A stretch of DNA of 64,000 bases from Allacma fusca (GCA_947179485.1 OX359248.1:58476386-58540385); one strand, 5' to 3'; shown: positions 27,163 to 40,582, counted from the first letter of the stretch. Numbers and translations are program-made. Notes: generated by a model from the letters alone, not told the origin.

Positions 27163-28877
27163 TTGAGATGAATCGAAAAACTTTAAACAGCGATGAAAAT
27201 GAGGTCTCGTTGCTGTGGTCACTGTTTAACGCGTTTGCTAAGCTCGTCCGAATCTCTTTAAGCTATGGTAATACACTCGGGCTGGCTACCAAACCTCAAT
27301 TCTCGAATTTGAGATGAATTGAAGAACTTTAGACAGCGATGAAAATGAGGTCTCGTTGCTGTGGTCACTGTTTGACGCGTTTGCTAAGCTCGTCCGAATC
27401 TCTTTAAGCTATAGTAATACATTTGGGCAGGCTGCCAAGGCTCAATTCTCGAATTTATGATGAATTGAAAAACTTTGGAAAAGGCGATGAAAATGACGTG
27501 ACGCTCAGGTCACTTTTTAAGGTGTTTGACGAACTCTTCCGAATCTCCTTAAACTTTGGTAATACACTCGGGCAGGCTGCCAAAGGTCAACTCTCGAATT
27601 TGAGATGAATCGAAAAACTTTAAACAGCGATGAAAATGAGGTCTCGTTGCTGTGGTCACTGTTTAACGCGTTTGCTAAGCTCGTCCGAATCTCTTTAAGC
27701 TATGGTAATACATTTGGGCAGGCTGCCAAGGCTCAATTCTCGAATTTATGATGAATTGAAAAACTTTGGAAAAGGCGATGAAAATGAGGTCTCGTTGCTG
27801 TGGTCACTGTTTGACGCGTTTGCTAAGCTCGTCCGAATCTCTTTAAGCTATGGTAATACATTTGGGCAGGCTGCCAAGGCTCAATTCTCGAATTTATGAT
27901 GAATTGAAAAACTTTGGAAAAGGCGATGAAAATGACGTGACGCTCAGGTCACTTTGTAAGGTGTTTGACGAACTCTTCCGAATCTCCTTAAACTTTGGTA
28001 ATACACTCGGGCAGTCTGCCAAAGCTCGTCTCAAATTTGGGATGAATTGAAATTTTTTGAAAAAAGCGATGAAAATGACGTGACGCTCAGGTCACTTTTT
28101 AAGGTGTTTGCCGAACTCGTCCGAATCTCCTTAAACTTTGGTAAGACACTCGGGCAGGCTGCCAAAGGTCAATTCTCGAATTTGAGATGAATCGAAAAAC
28201 TTTAAACAGCGATGAAAATGAGGTCTGGTTGCTGTGGTCACTGTTTAACGCGTTTGCTAAGCTCGTCCGAATCTCTTTAAGCTATGGTAATACACTCGGG
28301 CTGGCTACCAAACCTCAATTCTCGAATTTGAGATGAATTGAAAAACTTTAAACAGCGATGAACATGGCGTGGCGTTTAGGACACTTTTTTAAAGGTGTTT
28401 GCCGAACTCGTCCGAATCTCCTCAAGTTTTGGGATTACACTCGGGCAATCTGCCAAAGATCAATTCTTGAATTTGATATGAATCGAGAAACTTAAAACAG
28501 CGATGAAAATGAGGTCTCGTTGCTGTGGTCACTGTTTAACGTGTTTGCTAAGCTCGTCCAGATCTCTTCAAACTTTGGTAATACACTCGGGCAGGCTGCC
28601 CAAGCTCAATTCTCGAATTTGAGATGAATCGAAAAACTTCGAACATAGCGATGAACGAGGTGGCGTTTAGGACACTTTTTAAGGTGTTTGCCGAACTCGT
28701 CCGAACCTCCTTAAACTTTGGTAATACACTCGGGCAGTCTGCCAAAGCTCTTCTCAAATTTGGGATGAATTGAAATTTTTTGAAAAAAGCGATGAATATG
28801 ACGTGACGCTCAGATCACTTTTTAAGGTGTTTGCCGAACTCGTCCGAATCTCCTTAAACTTTGGTAATACACTCGGG
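27163..28877 (+). repeat. 2613-bp-spaced duplication, copy 2 (about 1.7 kb)
   Basis: Second copy of 24550-26264. A distinguishing change is atagtaata in place of atggtaata at 27411. That change is also seen at 18996, so this unit shares ancestry with the 871-bp hexamer there. It includes the second hybrid monomer at 27753-27900. Near the right end cagatcac replaces caggtcac. Confidence 0.82.
27753..27900 (+). repeat. Hybrid A/B monomer, 148 bp (second copy)
   Basis: Identical in structure to 25140-25287 and exactly 2613 bp downstream. The A-to-B switch falls at the same shared gatgaaaatga stretch. The hybrid therefore arose once and was then amplified with its flanks. Confidence 0.85.
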
Positions 28878-29488
28878 CAGGCTGCCAAAGGTCAATTCTC
28901 GAATTTGAGATGAATCGAAAAACTTTAAACAGCGATGAACATGGCGTGGCGTTTAGGACACTTTTTTAAAGGTGTTTGCCGAACTCGTCCGAATCTCCTC
29001 AAGTTTTGGGATTACACTCGGGCAATCTGCCAAAGATCAATTCTTGAATTTGATATAAATCGAGAAACTTAAAACAGCGATGAAAATGAGGTCTCGTTGC
29101 TGTGGTCACTGTTTAACGTGTTTGCTAAGCTCGTCCAGATCTCTTCAAACTTTGGTAATACACTCGGGCAGGCTGCCCAAGCTCAATTCTCGAATTTGAG
29201 ATGAATCGAAAAACTTCGAACATAGCGATGAACGAGGTGGCGTTTAGGACACTTTTTAAGGTGTTTGCCGAACTCGTCCGAACCTCCTTAAACTTTGGTA
29301 ATACACTCGGGCAGTCTGCCAAAGCTCTTCTCAAATTTGGGATGAATTGAAATTTTTTGAAAAAAGCGATGAATATGACGTGACGCTCAGATCACTTTTT
29401 AAGGTGTTTGCCGAACTCGTCCGAATCTCCTTAAACTTTGGTAATACACTCGGGCAGGCTGCCAAAGGTCAATTCTCGAATTTGAGAT
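28335..29488 (+). repeat. 577-bp E-F-G-C tetramer, two tandem units
   Basis: Units 28335-28911 and 28912-29488 each contain E (gaacatggcgtggcg), F (gtccagatctcttc), G (gaacgaggtggcg, with a 3-bp deletion relative to gaacatgaggtggcg) and a C-type monomer with gaatatgacgtgacg and cagatcac. The second unit begins gaatcg instead of gaattg and has gatataaatcg where the first has gatatgaatcg. This is a local amplification of diverged monomers. Confidence 0.8.
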
Positions 29489-30162
29489 GAATCGAAAAAC
29501 TTTAAACAGCGATGAAAATGAGGTCTCGTTGCTGTGGTCACTGTTTAACGCGTTTGCTAAGCTCGTCCGAATCTCTTTAAGCTATGGTAATACACTCGGG
29601 CTGGCTACCAAACCTCAATTCTCGAATTTGAGATGAATTGAAGAACTTTAGACAGCGATGAAAATGAGGTCTCGTTGCTGTGGTCACTGTTGACGCGTTT
29701 GCTAAGCTCGTCCGAATCTCTTTAAGCTATGGTAATACATTTGGGCAGGCTGCCAAGGCTCAATTCTCGAATTTATGATGAATTGAAAAACTTTGGAAAT
29801 GGCGATGAAAATGACGTGACGCTCAGGTCACTTTTTAAGGTGTTTGACGAACTCTTCCGAATCTCCTTAAACTTTGGTAATACACTCGGGCAGTCTGCCA
29901 AAGCTCTTCTCAAATTTGGGATGAATTGAAATTTTTTGAAAAAAGCGATGAAAATGACGTGACGCTCAGGTCACTTTTTAAGGTGTTTGCCGAACTCGTC
30001 CGAATCTCCTTAAACTTTGGTAATACACTCAGGCAGGCTGCCAAAGCTGAATTCTCGAATTTGAGATGAATTGAAGAACTTTAGACAGCGATGAAAATGA
30101 GGTCTCGTTGCTGTGGTCACTGTTTAACGCGTTTGCTAAGCTCGTCCGAATCTCTTTAAGCT
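29489..30162 (+). repeat. Satellite segment leading into the 9-mer zone
   Basis: Ordinary monomers B, D, A, C, D. The A at 29729 is the first with the ggaaatggcgatg variant that marks the trimer zone to the right. A 1-bp loss is visible in gtcactgttgacgcg near 29690. No other feature is seen. Confidence 0.7.
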
Positions 30163-32768
30163 ATGGTAATACATTTGGGCAGGCTGCCAAGGCTCAATTC
30201 TCGAATTTATGATGAATTGAAAAACTTTGGAAAAGGCGATGAAAATGACGTGACGCTCAGGTCACTTTTTAAGGTGTTTGACGAACTCTTCCGAATCTCC
30301 TTAAACTTTGGTAATACACTCGGGCAGTCTGCCAAAGCTCTTCTCAAATTTGGGATGAATTGAAATTTTTTGAAAAAAGCGATGAAAATGACGTGACGCT
30401 CAGGTCACTTTTTAAGGTGTTTGCCGAACTCGTCCGAATCTCCTTAAACTTTGGTAATACACAGGCAGGCTGCCAAAGCTGAATTCTCGAATTTGAGATG
30501 AATTGAAGAACTTTAGACAGCGATGAAAATGAGGTCTCGTTGCTGTGGTCACTGTTTAACGCGTTTGCTAAGCTCGTCCGAATCTCTTTAAGCTATGGTA
30601 ATACATTTGGGCAGGCTGCCAAGGCTCAATTCTCGAATTTATGATGAATTGAAAAACTTTGGAAATGGCGATGAAAATGACGTGACGCTCAGGTCACTTT
30701 TTAAGGTGTTTGACGAACTCTTCCGAATCTCCTTAAACTTTGGTAATACACTCGGGCAGTCTGCCAAAGCTCTTCTCAAATTTGGGATGAATTGAATTTT
30801 TTTGAAAAAAGCGATGAAAATGACGTGACGATCAGGTCACTTTTTAAGGTGTTTGCCGAACTCGTCCGAATCTCCTTAAACTTTGGTAATACACTCGGGC
30901 AGGCTGCCAAAGGTCAATTCTCGAATTTGAGATGAATCGAAAAACTTTAAACAGCGATGAAAATGAGGTCTCGTTGCTGTGGTCACTGTTTAACGCGTTT
31001 GCTAAGCTCGTCCGAATCTCTTTAAGCTATGGTATTACACTCGGGCTGGCTACCAAACCTCAATTCTCGAATTTGAGATGAATTGAAGAACTTTAGACAG
31101 CGATGAAAATGAGGTCTCGTTGCTGTGGTCACTGTTTAACGCGTTTGCTAAGCTCGTCCGAATCTCTTTAAGCAATGGTAATACATTTGGGCAGGCTGCC
31201 AAGGCTCAATTCTCGAATTTATGATGAATTGAAAAACTTTGGAAAAGGCGATGAAAATGACGTGACGCTCAGGTCACTTTTTAAGGTGTTTGCCGAACTC
31301 GTCCGAATCTCCTTAAACTTTGGTAATACACTCAGGCAGGCTGCCAAAGCTGAATTCTCGAATTTGAGATGAATTGAAGAACTTTAGACAGCGATGAAAA
31401 TGAGGTCTCGTTGCTGTGGTCACTGTTTAACGCGTTTGCTAAGCTCGTCCGAATCTCTTTAAGCTATGGTAATACATTTGGGCAGGCTGCCAAGGCTCAA
31501 TTCTCGAATTTATGATGAATTGAAAAACTTTGGAAAAGGCGATGAAAATGACGTGACGCTCAGGTCACTTTTTAAGGTGTTTGACGAACTCTTCCGAATC
31601 TCCTTAAACTTTGGTAATACACTCGGGCAGTCTGCCAAAGCTCTTCTCAAATTTGGGATGAATTGAATTTTTTTGAAAAAAGCGATGGAAATGACGTGAC
31701 GCTCAGGTCACTTTTTAAGGTGTTTGCCGAACTCGTCCGAATCTCCTTAAACTTTGGTAATACACAGGCAGGCTGCCAAAGCTGAATTCTCGAATTTGAG
31801 ATGAATTGAAGAACTTTAGACAGCGATGAAAATGAGGTCTCGTTGCTGTGGTCACTGTTTAACGCGTTTGCTAAGCTCGTCCGAATCTCTTTAAGCTATG
31901 GTAATACATTTGGGCAGGCTGCCAAGGCTCAATTCTCGAATTTATGATGAATTGAAAAACTTTGGAAATGGCGATGAAAATGACGTGACGCTCAGGTCAC
32001 TTTTTAAGGTGTTTGACGAACTCTTCCGAATCTCCTTAAACTTTGGTAATACACTCGGGCAGTCTGCCAAAGCTCTTCTCAAATTTGGGATGAATTGAAT
32101 TTTTTTGAAAAAAGCGATGAAAATGACGTGACGATCAGGTCACTTTTTAAGGTGTTTGCCGAACTCGTCCGAATCTCCTTAAACTTTGGTAATACACTCG
32201 GGCAGGCTGCCAAAGGTCAATTCTCGAATTTGAGATGAATCGAAAAACTTTAAACAGCGATGAAAATGAGGTCTCGTTGCTGTGGTCACTGTTTAACGCG
32301 TTTGCTAAGCTCGTCCGAATCTCTTTAAGCTATGGTAATACACTCGGGCTGGCTACCAAACCTCAATTCTCGAATTTGAGATGAATTGAAGAACTTTAGA
32401 CAGCGATGAAAATGAGGTCTCGTTGCTGTGGTCACTGTTTAACGCGTTTGCTAAGCTCGTCCGAATCTCTTTAAGCAATGGTAATACATTTGGGCAGGCT
32501 GCCAAGGCTCAATTCTCGAATTTATGATGAATTGAAAAACTTTGGAAAAGGCGATGAAAATGACGTGACGCTCAGGTCACTTTTTAAGGTGTTTGCCGAA
32601 CTCGTCCGAATCTCCTTAAACTTTGGTAATACACTCGGGCAGGCTGCCAAAGCTGAATTCTCGAATTTGAGATGAATTGAAGAACTTTAGACAGCGATGA
32701 AAATGAGGTCTCGTTGCTGTGGTCACTATTTAACGCGTTTGCTAAGCTCGTCCGAATCTCTTTAAGCT
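30163..32768 (+). repeat. 1303-bp 9-monomer higher-order repeat, two units
   Basis: Units start at 30163 and 31466, and the flanking block restarts at 32769. Order is A-C-D-A-C-B-D-A-D. Both full units share a 2-bp deletion in the first C (aatacacaggcagg near 30459 and 31762) and gacgatcagg in the second C. The third start at 32769 lacks that deletion and changes to a tetramer, so only two units are complete. Confidence 0.85.
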
Positions 32769-33348
32769 ATGGTAATACATTTGGGCAGGCTGCCAAGGCT
32801 CAATTCTCGAATTTATGATGAATTGAAAAACTTTGGAAAAGGCGATGAAAATGACGTGACGCTCAGGTCACTTTTTAAGGTGTTTGACGAACTCTTCCGA
32901 ATCTCCTTAAACTTTGGTAATACACTCGGGCAGTCTGCCAAAGCTCTTCTCAAATTTGGGATGAATTGAATTTTTTTGAAAAAAGCGATGGAAATGACGT
33001 GACGCTCAGGTCACTTTTTAAGGTGTTTGCCGAACTCGTCCGAATCTCCTTAAACTTTGGTAATACACTCGGGCAGGCTGCCAAAGGTCAATTCTCGAAT
33101 TTGAGATGAATCGAAAAACTTTAAACAGCGATGAAAATGAGGTCTCGTTGCTGTGGTCACTGTTTAACGCGTTTGCTAAGCTCGTTCGAATCTCTTTAAG
33201 CTATGGTAATACACTCGGGCTGGCTACCAAACCTCAATTCTCGAATTTGAGATGAATTGAAGAACTTTAGACAGCGATGAAAATGAGGTCTCGTTGCTGT
33301 GGTCACTGTTTAACGCGTTTGCTAAGCTCGTCCGAATCTCTTTAAGCT
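32769..33348 (+). repeat. 580-bp A-C-B-D tetramer linking 9-mer and trimer zones
   Basis: Four ordinary monomers. The C carries gcgatggaaatgac, shared with the C near 31683, and the B has ctcgttcgaatc. No other feature is seen. Confidence 0.7.
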
Positions 33349-36152
33349 ATGGTAATACATTTGGGCAGGCTGCCAAGGCTCAATTCTCGAATTTATGATG
33401 AATTGAAAAACTTGGGAAATGGCGATGAAAATGACGTGACGCTCAGGTCACTTTTTAAGGTGTTTGACGAACTCTTCCGAATCTCCTTAAACTTTGGTAA
33501 TACACTCGGGCAGTCTGCCAAAGCTCTTCTCAAATTTGGGATGAATTGAAATTTTTTGAAAAAAGCGATGAAAATGACGTGACGCTCAGGTCACTTTTTA
33601 AGGTGTTTGCCGAACTCGTCCGAATCTCCTTAAAATTTGGTAATACACTCAGGCAGGCTGCCAAAGCTGAATTCTCGAATTTGAGATGAATTGAAGAACT
33701 TTAGACAGCGATGAAAATGAGGTCTCGTTGCTGTGGTCACTGTTTAACGCGTTTGCTAAGCTCGTCCGAATCTCTTTAAGCTATGGTAATACATTTGGGC
33801 AGGCTGCCAAGGCTCAATTCTCGAATTTATGATGAATTGAAAAACTTTGGAAATGGCGATGAAAATGACGTGACGCTCAGGTCACTTTTTAAGGTGTTTG
33901 ACGAACTCTTCCGAATCTCCTTAAACTTTGGTAATACACTCGGGCAGTCTGCCAAAGCTCTTCTCAAATTTGGGATGAATTGAAATTTTTTGAAAAAAGC
34001 GATGAAAATGACGTGACGCTCAGGTCACTTTTTAAGGTGTTTGCCGAACTCGTCCGAATCTCCTTAAACTTTGGTAATACACTCAGGCAGGCTGCCAAAG
34101 CTGAATTCTCGAATTTGAGATGAATTGAAGAATTTTAGACAGCGATGAAAATGAGGTCTCGTTGCTGTGGTCACTGTTTAACGCGTTTGCTAAGCTCGTC
34201 CGAATCTCTTTAAGCTATGGTAATACATTTGGGCAGGCTGCCAAGGCTCAATTCTCGAATTTATGATGAATTGAAAAACTTTGGAAAAGGCGATGAAAAT
34301 GACGTGACGCTCAGGTCACTTTTTAAGGTGTTTGACGAACTCTTCCGAATCTCCTTAAACTTTGGTAATACACTCGGGCAGTCTGCCAAAGCTCTTCTCA
34401 AATTTGGGATGAATTGAAATTTTTTGAAAAAAGCGATGAAAATGACGTGACGCTCAGGTCACTTTTTAAGGTGTTTGCCGAACTCGTCCGAATCTCCTTA
34501 AACTTTGGTAATACACTCAGGCAGGCTGCCAAAGCTGAATTCTCGAATTTGAGATGAATTGAAGAACTTTAGACAGCGATGAAAATGAGGTCTCGTTGCT
34601 GTGGTCACTGTTTAACGCGTTTGCTAAGCTCGTCCGAATCTCTTTAAGCTATGGTAATACATTTGGGCAGGCTGCCAAGGCTCAATTCTCGAATTTATGA
34701 TGAATTGAAAAACTTTGGAAATGGCGATGAAAATGACGTGACGCTCAGGTCACTTTTTAAGGTGTTTGACGAACTCTTCCGAATCTCCTTAAACTTTGGT
34801 AATACACTCGGGCAGTCTGCCAAAGCTCTTCTCAAATTTGGGATGAATTGAAATTTTTTGAAAAAAGCGATGAAAATGACGTGACGCTCAGGTCACTTTT
34901 TAAGGTGTTTGCCGAACTCGTCCGAATCTCCTTAAACTTTGGTAATACACTCAGGCAGGCTGCCAAAGCTGAATTCTCGAATTTGAGATGAATTGAAGAA
35001 CTTTAGACAGCGATGAAAATGAGGTCTCGTTGCTGTGGTCACTGTTTAACGCGTTTGCTAAGCTCGTCCGAATCTCTTTAAGCTATGGTAATACATTTGG
35101 GCAGGCTGCCAAGGCTCAATTCTCGAATTTATGATGAATTGAAAAACTTTGGAAATGGCGATGAAAATGACGTGACGCTCAGGTCACTTTTTAAGGTGTT
35201 TGACGAACTCTTCCGAATCTCCTTAAACTTTGGTAATACACTCGGGCAGTCTGCCAAAGCTCTTCTCAAATTTGGGATGAATTGAAATTTTTTGAAAAAA
35301 GCGATGAAAATGACGTGACGCTCAGGTCACTTTTTAAGGTGTTTGCCGAACTCGTCCGAATCTCCTTAAACTTTGGTAATACACTCAGGCAGGCTGCCAA
35401 AGCTGAATTCTCGAATTTGAGATGAATTGAAGAATTTTAGACAGCGATGAAAATGAGGTCTCGTTGCTGTGGTCACTGTTTAACGCGTTTGCTAAGCTCG
35501 TCCGAATCTCTTTAAGCTATGGTAATACATTTGGGCAGGCTGCCAAGGCTCAATTCTCGAATTTATGATGAATTGAAAAACTTTGGAAAAGGCGATGAAA
35601 ATGACGTGACGCTCAGGTCACTTTTTAAGGTGTTTGACGAACTCTTCCGAATCTCCTTAAACTTTGGTAATACACTCGGGCAGTCTGCCAAAGCTCTTCT
35701 CAAATTTGGGATGAATTGAAATTTTTTGAAAAAAGCGATGAAAATGACGTGACGCTCAGGTCACTTTTTAAGGTGTTTGCCGAACTCGTCCGAATCTCCT
35801 TAAACTTTGGTAATACACTCAGGCAGGCTGCCAAAGCTGAATTCTCGAATTTGAGATGAATTGAAGAACTTTAGACAGCGATGAAAATGAGGTCTCGTTG
35901 CTGTGGTCACTGTTTAACGCGTTTGCTAAGCTCGTCCGAATCTCTTTAAGCTATGGTAATACATTTGGGCAGGCTGCCAAGGCTCAATTCTCGAATTTAT
36001 GATGAATTGAAAAACTTTGGAAATGGCGATGAAAATGACGTGACGCTCAGGTCACTTTTTAAGGTGTTTGACGAACTCTTCCGAATCTCCTTAAACTTTG
36101 GTAATACACTCGGGCAGTCTGCCAAAGCTCTTCTCAAATTTGGGATGAATTG
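33349..36152 (+). repeat. 434-bp A-C-D trimer tract with a 1302-bp super-period
   Basis: A monomers start at 33349, 33783, 34217, 34651, 35085, 35519 and 35953, exactly 434 bp apart, giving six A-C-D trimers (145+143+146) and a last A. Within it the ggaaatggcg and ggaaaaggcg forms of A alternate in a three-trimer pattern: 33783/35085, 34217/35519 and 34651/35953 pair up. The private gaattttagac variant occurs near 34131 and 35433, so trimers are nested in a 1302-bp unit. Confidence 0.9.
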
Positions 36153-37840
36153 AATTTTTTTGAAAAAAGCGATGAAAATGACGTGACGCTCAGGTCACTT
36201 TTTAAGGTGTTTGCCGAACTCGTCCGAATCTCCTTAAACTTTGGTAATACACTCGGGCAGGCTGCCAAAGGTCAATTCTCGAATTTGAGATGAATCGAAA
36301 AACTTTAAACAGCGATGAAAATGAGGTCTCGTTGCTGTGGTCACTGTTTAACGCGTTTGCTAAGCTCGTCCCAATCTCTTTAAGCTATGGTAATACACTC
36401 GGGCTGGCTACCAAACCTCAATTCTCGAATTTGAGATGAATTGAAGAACTTTAGACAGCGATGAAAATGAGGTCTCGTTGCTGTGGTCACTGTTTAACGC
36501 GTTTGCTAAGCTCGTCCGAATCTCTTTAAGCAATGGTAATACATTTGGGCAGGCTGCCAAGGCTCAATTCTCGAATTTATGATGAATTGAAAAACTTTGG
36601 AAAAGGCGATGAAAATGACGTGACGCTCAGGTCACTTTTTAAGGTGTTTGCCGAACTCGTCCGAATCTCCTTAAACTTTGGTAATACACTCAGGCAGGCT
36701 GCCAAAGCTGAATTCTCGAATTTGAGATGAATTGAAGAACTTTAGACAGCGATGAAAATGAGGTCTCGTTGCTGTGGTCACTGTTTAACGCGTTTGCTAA
36801 GCTCGTCCGAATCTCTTTAAGCTATGGTAATACATTTGGGCAGGCTGCCAAGGCTCAATTCTCGAATTTATGATGAATTGAAAAACTTTGGAAAAGGCGA
36901 TGAAAATGACGTGACGCTCAGGTCACTTTTTAAGGTGTTTGACGAACTCTTCCGAATCTCCTTAAACTTTGGTAATACACTCGGGCAGTCTGCCAAAGCT
37001 CTTCTCAAATTTGGGATGAATTGAATTTTTTTGAAAAAAGCGATGAAAATGACGTGACGCTCAGGTCACTTTTTAAGGTGTTTGCCGAACTCGTCCGAAT
37101 CTCCTTAAACTTTGGTAATACACTCGGGCAGGCTGCCAAAGGTCAATTCTCGAATTTGAGATGAATCGAAAAACTTTAAACAGCGATGAAAATGAGGTCT
37201 CGTTGCTGTGGTCACTGTTTAACGCGTTTGCTAAGCTCGTCCGAATCTCTTTAAGCTATGGTAATACACTCGGGCTGGCTACCAAACCTCAATTCTCGAA
37301 TTTGAGATGAATTGAAGAACTTTAGACAGCGATGAAAATGAGGTCTCGTTGCTGTGGTCACTGTTTAACGCGTTTGCTAAGCTCGTCCGAATCTCTTTAA
37401 GCAATGGTAATACATTTGGGCAGGCTGCCAAGGCTCAATTCTCGAATTTATGATGAATTGAAAAACTTTGGAAAAGGCGATGAAAATGACGTGACGCTCA
37501 GGTCACTTTTTAAGGTGTTTGACGAACTCTTCCGAATCTCCTTAAACTTTGGTAATACACTCGGGCAGGCTGCCAAAGGTCAATTCTCGAATTTGAGATG
37601 AATCGAAAAACTTCAAACAGCGATGAAAATGAGGTCTCGTTGCTGTGGCCACTGTTTAACGCGTTTGCTAAGCTCGTCCGAATCTCTTTAAGCTATGGTA
37701 ATACACTCGGGCTGGCTACCAAATCTCAATTCTCGAATTTGAGATGAATTGAAGAACTTTAGACAGCGATGAAAATGAGGTCTTGTTGCTGTGGTCACTG
37801 TTTAACGCGTTTGCTAAGCTCGTCCGAATCTCTTTAAGCT
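36153..37840 (+). repeat. Tetramer and hexamer satellite segment
   Basis: C-B-D-A-D-A-C-B-D-A-B-D order. From here the agcaatggtaatac form of the D-to-A boundary becomes common, as does C starting gaatttttttg. The B near 37649 has gctgtggccac, which reappears near 49536 and 53739. Nothing else is seen. Confidence 0.7.
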
Positions 37841-40582
37841 ATGGTAATACATTTGGGCAGGCTGCCAAGGCTCAATTCTCGAATTTATGATGAATTGAAA
37901 AACTTTGGAAAAGGCGATGAAAATGACGTGACGCTCAGGTCACTTTGTAAGGTGTTTGACGAACTCTTCCGAATCTCAAACTTTGGTAATACACTCGGGC
38001 AGTCTGCCAAAGCTCTTCTCAAATTTGGGATGAATTGAAATTTTTTGAAAAAAGCGATGAAAATGACGTGACGCTCAGGTCACTTTTTAAGGTGTTTGCC
38101 GAACTCGTCCGAATCTCCTTAAACTTTGGTAATACACTCGGGCAGGCTGCCAAAGGTCAATTCTCGATTTTGAGATGAATCGAAAAACTTTAAACAGCGA
38201 TGAAAATGAGGTCTGGTTGCTGTGGTCACTGTTTAACGCGTTTGCTAAGCTCGTCCGAATCTCTTTAAGCTATGGTAATACACTCGAGCTGGCTACCAAA
38301 CCTCAATTCTCGAATTTGAGATGAATTGAAGAAATTTGGAAAAGGCGATGAAAATGACGTGACGCTCAGGTCACTTTTTAAGGTGTTTGACGAACTCTTC
38401 CGAATCTCCTTAAACTTTGGTAATACACTCGGGCAGTCTGCCAAAGCTCTTCTCAAATTTGGGATGAATTGAATTTTTTTGAAAAAAGCGATGAAAATGA
38501 CGTGACGCTCAGGTCACTTTTTAAGGTGTTTGCCGAACTCGTCCGAATCTCCTTAAACTTTGGTAATACACTCGGGCAGGCTGCCAAAGGTCAATTCTCG
38601 AATTTGAGATGAATCGAAAAACTTTAAACAGCGAAGAAAATGAGGTCTCGTTGCTGTGGTCACTGTTTAACGCGTTTGCTAAGCTCGTCCGAATCTCTTT
38701 AAGCTATGGTAATACACTCGGGCTGGCTACCAAACCTCAATTCTCGAATTTGAGATGAATTGAAGAACTTAAGACAGCGATGAAAATGAGGTCTCGTTGC
38801 TGTGGTCACTGTTTAACGCGTTTGCTAAGCTCGTCCGAATCTCTTTAAGCTATGGTAATACATTTGGGCAGGCTGCCAAGGCTCAATTCTCGAATTTATG
38901 ATGAATTGAAAAACTTTGGAAAAGGCGATGAAAATGACGTGACGCTCAGGTCACTTTTTAAGGTGTTTGACGAACTCTTCCGAATCTCCTTAAACTTTGG
39001 TAATACACTCGGGCAGTCTGCCAAAGCTCTTCTCAAATTTGGGATGAATTGAAATTTTTTGAAAAAAGCGATGAAAATGACGTGACGCTCAGGTCACTTT
39101 TTAAGGTGTTTGCCGAACTCGTCCGAATCTCCTTAAACTTTGGTAATACACTCGGGCAGGCTGCCAAAGGTCAATTCTCGAATTTGAGATGAATCGAAAA
39201 ACTTTAAACAGCGATGAAAATGAGGTCTCGTTGCTGTGGTCACTGTTTAACGCGTTTGCTAAGCTCGTCCGAATCTCTTTAAGCTATGGTAATACACTCG
39301 GGCTGGCTACCAAACCTCAATTCTCGAATTTGAGATGAATTGAAGAACTTTAGACAGCGATGAAAATGAGGTCTCGTTGCTGTGGTCACTGTTTAACGCG
39401 TTTGCTAAGCTCGTCCGAATCTCTTTAAGCAATGGTAATACATTTGGGCAGGCTGCCAAGGCTCAATTCTCGAATTTATGATGAATTGAAAAACTTTGGA
39501 AAAGGCGATGAAAATGACGTGACGCTCAGGTCACTTTTTAAGGTGTTTGACGAACTCTTCCGAATCTCAAACTTTGGTAATACACTCGGGCAGTCTGCCA
39601 AAGCTCTTCTCAAATTTGGGATGAATTGAAATTTTTTGAAAAAAGCGATGAAAATGACGTGACGCTCAGGTCACTTTTTAAGGTGTTTGCCGAACTCGTC
39701 CGAATCTCCTTAAACTTTGGTAATACACTCGGGCAGGCTGCCAAAGGTCAATTCTCGATTTTGAGATGAATCGAAAAACTTTAAACAGCGATGAAAATGA
39801 GGTCTGGTTGCTGTGGTCACTGTTTAACGCGTTTGCTAAGCTCGTCCGAATCTCTTTAAGCTATGGTAATACACTCGAGCTGGCTACCAAACCTCAATTC
39901 TCGAATTTGAGATGAATTGAAGAAATTTGGAAAAGGCGATGAAAATGACGTGACGCTCAGGTCACTTTTTAAGGTGTTTGACGAACTCTTCCGAATCTCC
40001 TTAAACTTTGGTAATACACTCGGGCAGTCTGCCAAAGCTCTTCTCAAATTTGGGATGAATTGAATTTTTTTGAAAAAAGCGATGAAAATGACGTGACGCT
40101 CAGGTCACTTTTTAAGGTGTTTGCCGAACTCGTCCGAATCTCCTTAAACTTTGGTAATACACTCGGGCAGGCTGCCAAAGGTCAATTCTCGAATTTGAGA
40201 TGAATCGAAAAACTTTAAACAGCGATGAAAATGAGGTCTCGTTGCTGTGGTCACTGTTTAACGCGTTTGCTAAGCTCGTCCGAATCTCTTTAAGCTATGG
40301 TAATACACTCGGGCTGGCTACCAAACCTCAATTCTCGAATTTGAGATGAATTGAAGAACTTTAGACAGCGATGAAAATGAGGTCTCGTTGCTGTGGTCAC
40401 TGTTTAACGCGTTTGCTAAGCTCGTCCGAATCTCTTTAAGCAATGGTAATACATTTGGGCAGGCTGCCAAGGCTCAATTCTCGAATTTATGATGAATTGA
40501 AAAACTTTGGAAAAGGCGATGAAAATGACGTGACGCTCAGGTCACTTTTTAAGGTGTTTGCCGAACTCGTCCGAATCTCCTT
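37841..40582 (+). repeat. 1591-bp 11-monomer unit, one full copy and most of a second
   Basis: Landmarks at 37841, 38265 and 38852 recur at 39432, 39856 and 40443 (+1591). Both copies share three private marks: a 3-bp deletion in A (gaatctcaaactttgg), ctcgattttgag in the following C, and an XhoI-type change ctcgagctggctacc. The A monomers at 37841 and 39432 differ in gtcactttgtaagg against gtcactttttaagg. Similarity weakens near 40560, where A has gccgaactcgtcc instead of gacgaactcttcc. Confidence 0.85.
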
